Source: Linanthus parryae
Taxonomy: Eukaryota; Streptophyta; Magnoliopsida; Ericales; Polemoniaceae
Length of the DNA stretch: 64,000 nucleotides
Direction: 5' to 3'
Assembly (NCBI GenBank): GCA_023055425.1
Contig: JALGPY010000004.1
Coordinates: 58,923,718 to 58,987,717 of the forward strand
Part shown: positions 36,477-46,500 of the stretch, in pieces
Layout: the number at the start of each line of letters is the position of its first letter
How positions within the stretch are numbered: the first letter of the stretch is position 1
Position numbers and translations under genes: made by a program
Notes under the pieces: model-generated
What the model was told of the DNA's origin: nothing
Database searches by the model: none
What the model saw: the letters and a program-made list of their open reading frames with translations, nothing else

Positions 36477-37743
36477 TTTCCAAGCAAATTAAGCCGTAAG
36501 AGTGCGTAAGCAAGGAATTAAAGCAAGGGAAAGATTTCGGTACCTACGATCCCGGAGTAATGTTCTTACGGGACCGGTTTTGCGAAAATTGGTCAAGAAT
36601 GGACTGATTGGTCGACCAATGTTTCGAAAAATTGAGCAAGTTGAAGCAATACTTCCTCCTTGTGCTCCTTGGTGTCCCCGTCGAAAGTCTCTTCTTGAGC
36701 TAAGGCCGAATCCCCCTCCAATTTGATGAATCGGAAGATTTTTTGTTATTGGAGCTCTTCCTCTTTGATTTCCCCCACACTCAAACCATTCCCTATCTCT
36801 TAAAATCCCAATAATTAATGTTGTTGTTGGGTTTGCAAGGAGCAAAACCCAACAAAAAATTTTCAATTTGGTTGAGTTTTGGATGTTGGGTGTATGGGTG
36901 TATGGGTGTTCTTGAAGGTTTGGGAGGAATAAGATGAAGAAAATAGGAGCTTTGATCCGAAATTGGGGGTGTTAGGACCCACCTTGGCCAATTATAGGCT
37001 TTAAACAACCCTCAAAATACCAAAAACACCCCCCAAAAATGAGCAGCCCGCCCGATTTCGGCCCAGAATGGGGCTCGAAATCACTGGGCAAAACCAAAAC
37101 AGACCCCTCTTTTTATTTCAGGCCGAAATTCCTTGATTTCGTCTCCCATTTCGGCCCGAAATGGTTGTCGAAATCACTGTATCAGGCCATTTTGTTTTTG
37201 CTCTAGTTTCTTCATTCGGTATCCGATTTGCGACATTCTTGAACCGTTGGATTCTAAACTCGACGCATAATCCATTTTTGACCAAAAAATTCCCAAATCC
37301 GGGGAATTTTACATTTCTTCCCAAATTTGCTCTCCTTGTGCAAGAATCTCACTTCCTAAAGCTCTTCAACTTTCTCCACTCCAGATTCCGATGCGTGCAA
37401 ACTTAATAATCCAACTTGATACCATATTCCTCATGACTAATTGGCTACTCCTCGACCTCGAGTAGCTCCTTTATCAAATACACTCTCCAGTTAGCTCGTT
37501 GTTCTTCGTTTTTCGTGCCAAATCTTTCTCGTGCATCAAGAAAGGGAATCCAGAGAATCTTCGGTACCTGTGTCCCGCACACTCATAGAAAATATTAAAC
37601 CACTCTCTCTCACCACTCAAAAATCAAGTCTGTCTATTAAAAATAGATTACGAAAAACAAATACGACTACCTAAATTGGGTTGCCTTCCAATCAGCGCTT
37701 TGTAATCTAAGGTCGACGGCCCGACCCAGTTACCTCATAGCCC
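36477..37743 (-). other. Element C spacer between gag-pro and the additional ORF, with palindromes
   Basis: Aligns with about 1950-3150 of A. It contains ATTTCGG/CCGAAAT inverted repeats at about 37053-37084, 37114-37145 and 37145-37164 (CCATTTCGG-C-CCGAAATGG). Near 37690 it holds the segment that directly follows the integrase stop in A. No credible gene. Confidence 0.75.
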
Positions 37744-39288
37744 CTACACAGGTGGCTTGGCACCCCGTGCCCTCTCTTCCATCTTCCTCTGCTGGATCCT
37801 CAACACAACACGATGAACTTTTTCTTTTGAAATTAGTGGCCCATCACGAACCACCTCTGAACTCTTGTGCACTGATTGCACGGCCACCGACATCTGTGTC
37901 TTTTCTTGAGACTGCTGTGGAGTCTTCCTGGAAACCCGGACGGTCTCCCACGCATTATTGATCCTCATGATCAATTCTCCGTTCTCAACATCAATGAGGG
38001 TCCGACCGGTAGCCATAAAGGGCCTACCCAAGATGATCGGAACATCTCCCACATGCATCTCAAGAATCACAAAATCTGCAGGGATAATAGAACTCCATAC
38101 CTTTACCAACACGTCTTCCACCACACCATAGGCTCTCTTGCAAGACTTGTCATCAAACTGAAGGTTGATCCATGTGGAACGAGCTTCTACTCCCATCTCT
38201 TCAAAGATTGAAAGTGGCATTAGGTTGACACTATTCCCCAAATCACATAGGGCCTGTCCCGTGTAAGCTCCTCCCAAGTTAGCTTCTATCACAAAGCTCC
38301 CCGGATCCTTCTTTTTTTGAGGCAAACCATGCATCACACATGAGCTCACTTGCTCATTCAAGTCCACCGTCTCAAAGTCCGACACCGCCCTCTTTCCTGA
38401 ATTTGCATCCTTCATATACTCGGCATATTTAGGCATCAGCTTGATTGCCTCAATCAATGGAACATTGATATGCAACTTCGAGAAAATGGATAAGAATCTC
38501 TTGTACTCCTCAGAATCATATTTCTTCTTTCTCGCCTTAAGCGGATATGGATGATTCTTAGAAAAAGAGGGTGGTGGTGTTACCTCATCATCAACATGCT
38601 GAGTCATGCCCTTTGATTGGGGGATCATGTCAGGGGTCTTGTCAAAGACCTCATGCTCCCTAGCTTTCGAAGCTTTAGCCCTGGTGGGGCTCGGATATGG
38701 GGGATCATCAAGAACAATCCCGCTACGAGTGGTGATGGTGTTTACCTGGCGCACATTCTCCGTGTCAGATGGCAAGGACCCTGGGGCTCTATTGGAGAGC
38801 TGAGTAGCAATCTGTCCTACCTGCACTTCCAAGTTACGAAATGAGGTCTTGGTGATGTGGAAATCTGCAGTCAGTGTCTCCACCAGAGACGTGAAATTAT
38901 TCACATTCTTGCCCATCTGGTACATCATGTTCTTGAGATCTGTCATCTCAGCATTCTGCTCTGCAGCTGGTGGTGGTGGTGGAGCTTGAACAACTGGCCT
39001 ATGTTGAAACCCGGGTGCATATGAATCTCTAGTCTGATCTCCATACCTGAATCCTAGATGATCTCTAGTCCCTGGCCTGTAATTTCCCTGATTCCAGTTG
39101 CGCTGTCCCTGTGCCCCCACATAGCTAACATCCTGATTAGCAGCTTGAGTCATCGCTGCATCAAAATATGGCTCCTCCACTGCAGACACTGTCTTCTTGT
39201 CTTGATACACATGCTTTGCCATATCAGACACCATCTTCTTTATCCCATCTTTCCACTCATCATTCTTTGGATCGAGCAACTTGGACAA
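37744..39288 (-). pseudogene. Element C gag C-terminus and aspartic protease
   Basis: A 514-codon open stretch. Residues 1-90 are the gag tail (SKLLDPKNDEWKDGIKKMV, then a proline-rich PPPPPAAEQ). Residues 110-170 form a coiled-coil-like segment. The TTRSGIVLDDPPYPSPTRAK linker follows. The protease lies at about residues 330-450: the active site reads CDLGNSVN where A and B have CDLGASIN, followed by DVPIILGRPF. It ends GAKPPV and a TAG at 37744. In A and B the RT follows; here it does not. It is the longest intact frame in the Athila elements here. Confidence 0.87.
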
Positions 39289-39335
39289 CCTCCTAGAGTC
39301 ATAGAATTGAGCATCTTATTTTTCCATTTGCTTAA

Positions 39336-40034
39336 TCAAAGCATATGCTCCATCCTGTCAACCCTGTAAAAGAAGTTACCACCTGCCTCCTTGTTCAATA
39401 GATCCTGGTTGGGATGCTCCAAGCCGTGATAGAAGACTTGGAGGATCTTATAGTCGCCAAAGTTATGATTCGGACACTTGCGTGTCGTCCTCATGCAACG
39501 GTCCCATGCTTCTACAACTGTCTCATCAGCAAGGTGCTGGAAACCAAGAATCTCTGCCTGTAAGCTAATGATGCACTGCGCGGGGTAGAATTTGTTCATG
39601 AACTTGTCAACACATTGCTCCCATGTGGTTATCGATTCTGGCTTCCCGGACTCTAGCCATTTCTCTGCCGCTCCCTTCAGACAATAAGGAAACAAAATCA
39701 GCTTCAATGTCACTGGGGTCACATTCTTGTACTTCACTGTCTTGATGTAGGCATTAAACTTTCCGATGAAGTCATTTGGGTTTTCATCCCTGTTCCCATA
39801 GTACTGAAACTGGTTCTGCACCGTCGTGATGGTGGCAGGCTTCAAATGAAAGTTGTCCGCCTGTATGTCTGGCACTAATATAGCTGGCTTGTGTCCTCTT
39901 TGAGTGGACTGAAACTTTTCTACCAATGCTTGCCCCGATTTGTTGTAGGGCATTTGGTTCTTTTTCTCATCAAGTTTCTCCTGAAGTTCAGTCAACTTCT
40001 GATTCAATTGAGCGTTAGTCAATGTCTCACCCAT
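39336..40034 (-). pseudogene. Element C gag N-terminal part
   Basis: Starts at the ATG at 40034 (MGETLTNAQLNQKLTELQEK). It contains the retrotransposon-gag core (GNRDENPNDFIGKFNAYIK, AAEKWLESGKPESITTWEQ, CPNHNFGDYKILQVFYHG). A frameshift near 39350 and a TAA at about 39318 split it from 37744-39288. Confidence 0.87.
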
Positions 40035-40728
40035 TGCGATTTGTCTTGGACCTCTTCTCGGAGTTTTTAATAACTATTCTGGGTCTTCAAATGAGGGCAC
40101 AAGGTCTTTAGAGATCCGGTGCATACACTGATAACCTGAAACAAAATTCACAACACAAATCAGAAGTCACTGAAATAATAAAAAAAAGAAAGAGGTGAAT
40201 TAAACTAATCGCTAAACTAGAATAGTAACCAATGCCTTCCCCGGCAACGGCGCCAAAAACTTAACGCGTGAAAATACTTGTTGCTGCGCAAGTATACGGT
40301 CAAGTAATGAAGTGGTGTATTTTGGACTCCAAGTTTGTTGTAGGGCATTTGGTTCTTTTGCTCATCAAGTTTCTCCTGAAGTTCAGTCAACTTCTGATTC
40401 AGTTGAGCGTTAGTCAATGGCTCACCCATTGCAATCTATCTTGGACCTCTTCTAGGAGTTTTGAATAACAGTTATGGGTCTTCAAATGGGGGCACAAGGT
40501 CTCTAGAGATCCGGTCCATACATTGAGAACCTGAAAAAAAATTCCGAACACAAATCAGAAGTCACGTAAATAATAAACAAAAAGAAAGAGGTAAATTAAA
40601 CTAATCGCTAAACTAGAATAGTAACCAATGCCTTCCGCGGAAACGGCGCCAAAAACTTGACGCGTAAAAACAACGCGTTGCTGCGCAAGTATACAGTGAA
40701 GTAATAAAGTGGAGTATTTTGGACTCCG
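39939..40728. repeat. 395-bp tandem duplication across gag start, leader, PBS and LTR edge of element C
   Basis: 39939-40333 and 40334-40728 are two copies in direct tandem, about 90% or more alike by eye. Each copy runs from gag codon ~30 back through the ATG and leader, the tRNA-Asp site and the first ~72 bp of the LTR. The first copy ends GGACTCCAAG and is followed at once by the second TTTGTTGTAGGG. So an LTR stub (40262-40333) sits inside the element. Confidence 0.9.
40238..40255 (-). other. Inner primer-binding site of element C (tRNA-Asp, intact)
   Basis: TCCCCGGCAACGGCGCCA on the plus strand, a perfect tRNA-Asp 3' end, next to the LTR stub. The copy that touches the complete LTR (40633-40650) is degraded at its CCCCGG part (TTCCGCGGAAAC). 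Confidence 0.9.
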
Positions 40729-42309
40729 AGTTATCGAACCCAAGGGAAGGTGTTTACTATATGCTCTAGATTAACAATTAAACTCAATTTACCTAAGTAA
40801 CTGGTAAAAATGGTTGAGACTGGACTGTTGTCACCCTCAAAAAGTGACTAGATCAATACGTAAAACTAACGCAAAAGAAATAAGTTAATGTAAATCAAAG
40901 AAGATAAGACTAGGAAACCTATAGATCACCTAGGGTGGTTTTGACAATTCTTGATTTCATGTTCTAACACAACGACTCTCAGTAACCTATGATGGGTAAT
41001 GGAGTTGACAATTACCTATCGGTCTCATGTCGTTCTACACAAAGGCAATGATTTGTCCCTCTTAGGCCAAGTATACTACCTATGTGTTCTAGCAGGCCAA
41101 CAATGCTGCAAGGGATAATGTCCACTCAGACCACCATGCACGAACAACTCACTACATCCTACTGAATTTACCCTCATCTAGCCATTCCTATCCAACTAAC
41201 CTCTCAGTGTAGTCAAGTTAGAATGATTTTGTTTACTCATCCCAACTAGGGTAGAGTTGTTTTCACACACTCACTAGTTATGTAGTATTTTCGGGTCATG
41301 ACCCCTAGGTTACTAAGAATTAAGCATAATATACAAGATAATTAGGCTACCAATATCATCGTTAAGCCTAGTTTATGATAGGATGAAGAAATCGATTATC
41401 CACAACACACATCATAGTCCTAACGTGTCAATGAAAGAACTCAACATGATGAAAACCAAAACAATCTTCATTGAACCATAATCCTAGCATGAAAGTTCAT
41501 CCAAAATTCGGAAATTATCATCAAAACATAAACCCTAGGCTCTCCATATATGCCTAGGTATGAGTTTAGCTACTCATAACACAGGTTAACATGGTTCTTG
41601 AATAGTTCATACAAGAACGTAGTGAGAAAAATAGATCAAACGCTAGAAATCGTGAAGATTGGCGCGATCCGGGCTCTTTTCCTTGCTCGAGGTCGTTTCC
41701 AATGAAGTCTCCTTGCTCTACTCCTTCTTCGTGTCTCTGTGGATGCGTGAATGATTGTGTTTTTCGCCCCCTAGGTCGTCCTTCAATCATAACCCGCAAA
41801 AGTCTTCAGTAATTGCACAATAGCCCCCTGAAATCTGCTCCTGACTTCAATAGGCCATAACTTCTTCGTCTGAACTCGGATTAAGCTCCGTGACCTATAG
41901 ATTGAAAGCTTTGAGTCTACTTTCATATGGAACTGGTCTCACCCATAAATGAATTTTATAACTCAGGCTATGATCAAAATAGTGCAAGTTGGTCTTCCAA
42001 GCTCCTTCTATTCGGCTTCTCTTGACTCCACTTAAGCTCCCGTTGTTTCCGAAGTTTGTTCCATGCCTCCTATCAATCGAATAGTATCCGTTACTGCTAA
42101 GAAAACATGAACAAACATTCCAAGCGATTATATTTGAAAAATAATAATGAAATATGCATAGAAAACGCCCAGACTAACAATACAACACATGATGAGAAAC
42201 AAGTGATTAAATGACTCATAATCTCTAACATTGGGCTCAAATCACTCTCCAAATACATATTAACATGTGGTGAATGCTAAAGAATTATAGCTCCTACAAG
42301 GCGCTATCA
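40658..42309 (-). repeat. Element C 5' LTR
   Basis: A 1652-bp LTR, TG at 40658 and CA at 42308-42309, aligned with 20577-22232. The right flank ACAGG (42310-42314) is the target copy. Confidence 0.92.
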
Positions 42310-42314
42310 ACAGG
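42310..42314. repeat. Target-site duplication of element C, right copy
   Basis: ACAGG, identical to 20572-20576. Confidence 0.93.
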
Positions 42315-43558
42315 TCACACCCACGAAGCATACCTTGCAATCATGCCTCATTCTGTAATGTAATAAGCAACAAATCATGTCGGTCTAATGTTACTGATCA
42401 CACCAATCTAGTTGCTCGGCTAAAGGCACCTACAAGACCTTTCAACCTTGGAAAGTTATCACTCTAGCACAATAAACTGAAACAAACATATATGTGATCA
42501 CTCTTTTTCTTTCACCTTTCAGTCTCAAGAATATTATGAACGTCTTCTTAGTCTTCACGAACCTAGGGTTGCGTTACTTTCATACACTCTCCTAGATAAC
42601 TAACATGCTATGGGTGACCAAGACTCACATGTTAAATATTAGGAACTTGAGTAGAATAATTATTGGAAGAAAGAATGAGATTAAGCATTAAGCGTGAAGA
42701 AAATCATGAATCCAAGATATTGACTTAGTAAAACCCTATTTCTCCATAATCACCTAACTATGAGTTTAGCTAGACATCAAGTAGTTCCATATCACAGTAC
42801 TCTCCATAAAAACAGTAGAAATTGAAGAAGAAGAAGATTCAAATCGTCACTTGTGGTGTGTGGATCTTCTCTCCAAGCTTCCTTGCCTTTTTCTCTCTCC
42901 TTCTGACGCCCGTGAATGAATGAATTTCAGTCCACTAGATCGTTCCTAAGTCGATTCCCGTCATAAGTCTTCAGTTTTTGCATTTTAACCGCAAAATTCG
43001 GACTTTAGTGTAGGTGCATTTCGCACAAAATACATCTGTTTCGTACGAAATGATCCATTTCGTGTGAAATGCTCTGGGGAATTGTTATTGAATATGGACT
43101 CTCACTTCTCCAGACCATAAATTCTTCGTCCGATCTCCGATTAAGCTCCGTGACCTATCGTTGGAAAGCTCTTCGAGTATACTTCCATAAGGAACTGTTT
43201 CAACTCCCGAATTCATTATAAAACTCCAGATATCACCAAATCAGTACATACTGGTCTTTCAAGATCATCCAACATTGCTTTTGTTGACTCCACTTGAGCT
43301 CCCGTTATTTCCAAAGTTTGTTCCATGCCTCCTATCAACCAATTAGCATCCATTCTTGTCAAGAAAACATGAACAGACATACCAAGCGATCATATTTGAC
43401 AAATAACATCTAAATCTGCACAGAAACGCGTGGACTAACAATATAACATAAAGAAAGCAACAAGTGACAAACGACTCATATTCTCTAATATTATGCTCAA
43501 ATCTCTCGTGATAATGCAGTTAATGGAAGTAATGTATAGCTCGTAAAAGACACTATCA
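42315..43558 (-). repeat. Element B 5' LTR, outer part
   Basis: Resumes the alignment with the 3' LTR of B at the base where 20576 stopped. It ends CACTATCA at 43558. It contains ATTTCG-type palindromes at about 43018-43071. The right flank CAATT (43559-43563) is the probable target copy. No coding sequence. Confidence 0.88.
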
Positions 43559-43637
43559 CAATTCGGCTAATATTCAATTTTGTATGCAATGTGGTGGGTC
43601 GAAAGGAATGGTTGGTTGTAGTTGTTTGATTTGGAAT

Positions 43638-43673
43638 TTGCTCGGGACGAGCAAACGATAGCATGGGGGTATT
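43638..43673 (+). other. Element D polypurine tract and PPT-adjacent inverted repeat
   Basis: 43638-43654 is the perfect inverted repeat TTGCTCG-GGA-CGAGCAA. 43661-43673 is the purine tract GCATGGGGGTATT touching the LTR start TGATAAC. Confidence 0.88.
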
Positions 43674-43766
43674 TGATAACTCCGTAATGGTGTTACGTAT
43701 TCTTATGAAATTCTATCGGTTCATGAGTGAAAATGGAGAATTCGAGTCGTTTCGAGTTGTTTTTGG

Positions 43767-43776
43767 TATAAATAGA
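43767..43776 (+). promoter_or_regulatory. TATA box in element D LTR
   Basis: TATAAATAGA, a strong plant TATA consensus, about 93 bp into the LTR. The homologous place in the other copy (9948) reads TATAAATTGA. Confidence 0.6.
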
Positions 43777-44195
43777 GAATGTGAGCATCATATGCGTTAA
43801 ATGTGAAGTCCGGGCATTTTTTACATTGTTTTACGTGCTATTTATCATATTTTATCACATTTTATCTTCAAGGGGTGTTTCTGTTTTGTTTTTCAGGAAC
43901 GGAGCACGGTAGGAGCAAAAGGATAGAGGAAATGAGCTTCAGAAGTTATGGCGCGCTCGAGAATTGATGTGGAAATCAAGAGTTGATGATTTGAGTGAAA
44001 TGAGAAAGTGAAAAAATGATACGAGCCTTGAGACATGTAGGAGGCTCAAAATGGAGGAACAAGTGTCGAAACGATGTTCAGGAGATGATTCAAAGTCAAG
44101 AGGAGGATCGGGAAGTGCGCGGACAACGAGGAAAAAGCCTTGGCGGCAAATCAGAGAAGTGTCAGATGATGTGGAGGGGGCAAGACTTCTGAGCG

Positions 44196-44405
44196 AGGTC
44201 GTAGGACCTGGTAGAAGAAATTCAGAATGTTGGAAAAGCCCAGGGAGGTCGCACAACCTCCTATGGAGGTCGCAAGACCTGGTGATCAGAAAACAGTGAA
44301 CTGTCCGAGTGTGTTGAGGTCTTACAGGACCTGGATATGAGATCCCACAACATCATGTCCCTTTTCCAGAGGTGGTACGACCTGGGCAGGGAGGTGGTAC
44401 GACCT
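44196..44405. repeat. Cluster of AGGTC-N4-GACCT palindromes in element D LTR
   Basis: Six inverted repeats in 210 bp: 44196-44209 (core GTAG), 44246-44259 (GCAC, arm AACCT), 44267-44280 (GCAA), 44317-44332 (TTACAG), and 44370-44383 and 44392-44405 (both AGGTG-GTAC-GACCT). A half site lies at about 44499. Function unknown. Confidence 0.87.
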
Positions 44406-44988
44406 ATGTTCGTTAGAAATTCCGTGAAACTCGCGGGAAATTTTTGTAATTACTTCTAACTTGTTCCCAAAATTTAGGAAACTGACTTAGACTTTTCCAG
44501 GTCGTATTTTTCACGGTGAGACATTACGTATGGAGTTCTTGGAGCTAGGGATCGTGATTTCAGCTTGGGACATCATCGTTTGATCTCTTTCTTCATCTTT
44601 TGCTCTAGTTTTTGGTTGATGATCATTGAACTTTGTATTTTGATCATGTCAACTAGTAGCTAAATACTTTATTACTGTGTATTCTCGTTTGGTAGCTAGG
44701 GTTAGACATGAACAACACATTTTGAGGTTATGATTCATGATTTGCTTAATTTAATGTGTTCTTCTCTTGTTATGGCTCGTTTATGTGTTGATTTCTATCT
44801 TTATTGGTTTAAGCTCACGTAGAATTGATCTTAATTAATACTCACGTGGTAACCCCGTGCGTGTTAGTTGGTAATGTGATGTTTCACCTAGTTGTATCAC
44901 TACTTGGTAACTCAGAGTTGACTAGGGTCATTAAGTTGAATAACAAACTTAAGTGCATGCTTAGACATAAATCAAGTGTAAGGTCACA

Positions 44989-46289
44989 TGTTTCATGGAC
45001 TTGAAATACTCACATATTTAAAGGCCTTGAACCAGTTTTCAAAGCCTTGAATCAGGTTTCCCAGGCTTGAAATAGCAGAGCTACTTCAAGGCCTTGAACC
45101 AGGATTCTAAGCCTTGAAACTGTCTGACCTGCATACATGTTCTGAGGGGGAGTTTCTCTAAACTCTTTTTATTTAATTCCATCCCTCTAACCCGTGTACT
45201 TGATGTGTTATTATTTGATGATGAAAGCAAAAGGGTTTTGATATATCTAACATGTTTATTCCATTATTTTGACTCAGTTTTGCAGGGAAATTTTATTCCC
45301 TAAATATGCAGGATTTGTTTCCTTATCTGGATCTTGCAGGAAAGGAAATCACTTAGTGAAGATGATCCTGTGATCAATCAGAAACTCAGAAAGCTTCTTG
45401 ATTTGTTTAAAGACAAGATGACAACAAAATATCTGAAGATTGTGATCATCTATCCGTTGAAGAAGGCTGTTGAAGAGAGTAAAAGCTGTTGCCTAAAATA
45501 CAGGAAGTTGTTGCTGAAAATCTGGGGAGAATTGCAGAGTTTAAAACTGTATAAATAGAGCCTAGTTTGAAGCATCAACACACAACACACAACGGGCAAA
45601 AAGAGAGACACAATTCTGGATTGACAAGCATCAAAGAAGTTCATCACTCACACAATCCAACACACAGAAGTTCCCTGCATTCTTCACTGCAGTTCAACAT
45701 TCTATTGTTCTTCTGTATTGTGCTTTATTGGTAGATCATTTCTGTAATACTCTTATACTTCATTCTCAAGAATTTTCAAAGTGAACAATAGAGAATTCTT
45801 AGTTAATCGGTCAGCTAGAGCAGGTACTAGATAGGTTAAGGAGAACCACGAGGTGTAGCAGAGTAAGGCAATTCTCTATGCTTCAGATGTAGGGCTTAGC
45901 TTTTGATTAATGAGAATTGAGTTGAAAATCCTGGAGGGAGAAGATCCATGAGGTAGATTCGTGGGTCCAAGTAGACTGAACTCTATAAATCCTTTGTCTC
46001 TTGCAGTTACAGTTCATTCACATTCATAGTTTTTGCAGCACTCAAACTTGTCTCTTTTTCAAGGGTTTGAAACTCTTTTCAAGGCCTTGAAAAGGACTTG
46101 TCTATTTCATTTCAAACTGTACTTCATTCCAAAGGCTTGAATTTGTGTTCAAGGCCTTGAACTGCTTTACACTTGAACTAAAACTTTTCTCCTCCACAAG
46201 CTTTGCAAAAAGTGGGCATACTCTATTCAACCCCCGCCCCCCTTCTAGAGTATATGTGCTGCATATTCATATGCATACTCCCCCTTTCA
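44989..46289 (+). repeat. Element F 5' LTR
   Basis: The 3' edge (CA at 46288-46289) is firm because the PBS follows. The 5' edge is taken at TGTTTC (44989), which gives termini TGTT...TTTCA like E and 1301 bp. A purine tract at about 45146 (GAGGGGGAG) leaves open that the true LTR starts further in. TCAAGGCCTTGA-type repeats lie at 45020-45120 and 46060-46160, as in E. Confidence 0.75.
45550..45557 (+). promoter_or_regulatory. TATA box in element F LTR
   Basis: TATAAATA in CTGTATAAATAGAGCC, followed by a CAACACACAAC stretch resembling a plant transcription start region. Confidence 0.6.
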
Positions 46290-46290
46290 A

Positions 46291-46303
46291 TTGGTATCAG
46301 AGC
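46291..46303 (+). other. Primer-binding site of element F (initiator tRNA-Met)
   Basis: TTGGTATCAGAGC directly after the LTR, complementary to initiator tRNA-Met. Confidence 0.93.
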
Positions 46304-46333
46304 TTGTATCACTGTATAAGATTTAAGAGCTTC

Positions 46334-46500
46334 CAACAGACATCCTCTATTTCGTGGAGACAACATTGCTCACTGGAAAGCCTTGATGAAGATGTTCATC
46401 ATTGATCAAGACATAGAGCTTTGGACTATTATTCAGAATGGAACTCATACTTTCTTTACAGAGAAAGATGGGATCAAAACTCTTAAATCTGAAGACTCAC
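46334..46500 (+). pseudogene. Element F gag fragment
   Basis: Encodes HPLFRGDNIAHWKALMKMFI and further residues homologous to the gag of E (about 32170-32390). It lacks the ATG-proximal part present in E and is cut by the insertion of G at 46500. Confidence 0.85.

Larger units (their letters stand above)
20577..42309 (-). mobile_element. Element C: non-autonomous Athila-type element with gag-pro and an extra ORF, no pol
   Basis: Minus-strand element with LTRs at 20577-22232 and 40658-42309 and a perfect 5-bp target duplication. Without the 10.7-kb copia element E it is about 11 kb. It encodes gag and protease (37744-40034) and a plant transposon-type ORF (34954-36476), but no RT, RNase H or integrase. 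The protease frame ends 10 bp before the segment that follows the integrase stop in A. It has the tRNA-Asp PBS, partly duplicated. Confidence 0.92.
11263..43558 (-). mobile_element. Element B: Athila-type Ty3/gypsy retrotransposon split by element C
   Basis: Minus-strand Athila element. 3' LTR at 11263-12853, internal region at 12854-20245, 5' LTR at 20246-20576 continuing at 42315-43558 after removal of C. Flanks are CAAGT (11258-11262) and CAATT (43559-43563), a 4/5 target duplication, in the 3' internal region of D. The gag-pol relates to A but is heavily mutated. The LTR sequence is distinct from A and C. Confidence 0.88.
43559..44988 (+). mobile_element. Element D, right part: 3' internal end and 3' LTR
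   Basis: Plus-strand Athila remnant: 115 bp of 3' internal sequence, the PPT-adjacent inverted repeat, the PPT and a 3' LTR starting at 43674. The LTR is cut by F at about 44988. Confidence 0.82.
43674..44988 (+). repeat. Element D 3' LTR (truncated by element F)
   Basis: Starts TGATAACTCCGTAATGG after the PPT. The first ~500 bp match 9872-10345. It carries a cluster of AGGTC palindromes (44196-44405). No gene. The right end is set by the first TG of the F LTR and is uncertain by a few bases. Confidence 0.8.
44989..46500 (+). mobile_element. Element F: Sirevirus-type copia, 5' LTR and gag start
   Basis: Plus-strand copia element related to E. The LTR end (poly-C, TTCTAGAGTAT ... CTTTCA) is the reverse complement of the LTR start of E, and the PBS and gag start match. 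It is interrupted at 46500 by G. The rest of F would lie right of the window. Confidence 0.85.

Noticed and set aside
45140..45156. Purine tract GAGGGGGAG as the PPT of a second copia element ending here
   Set aside because: The termini TGTT...TTTCA and the repeat positions fit an LTR starting near 44989. The alternative cannot be excluded from this window, so the F LTR start is given lower confidence.
45334..45558. 74-codon plus-strand ORF as a small gene
   Set aside because: It lies within the F LTR just upstream of and over the TATA box; no domain; probably chance.
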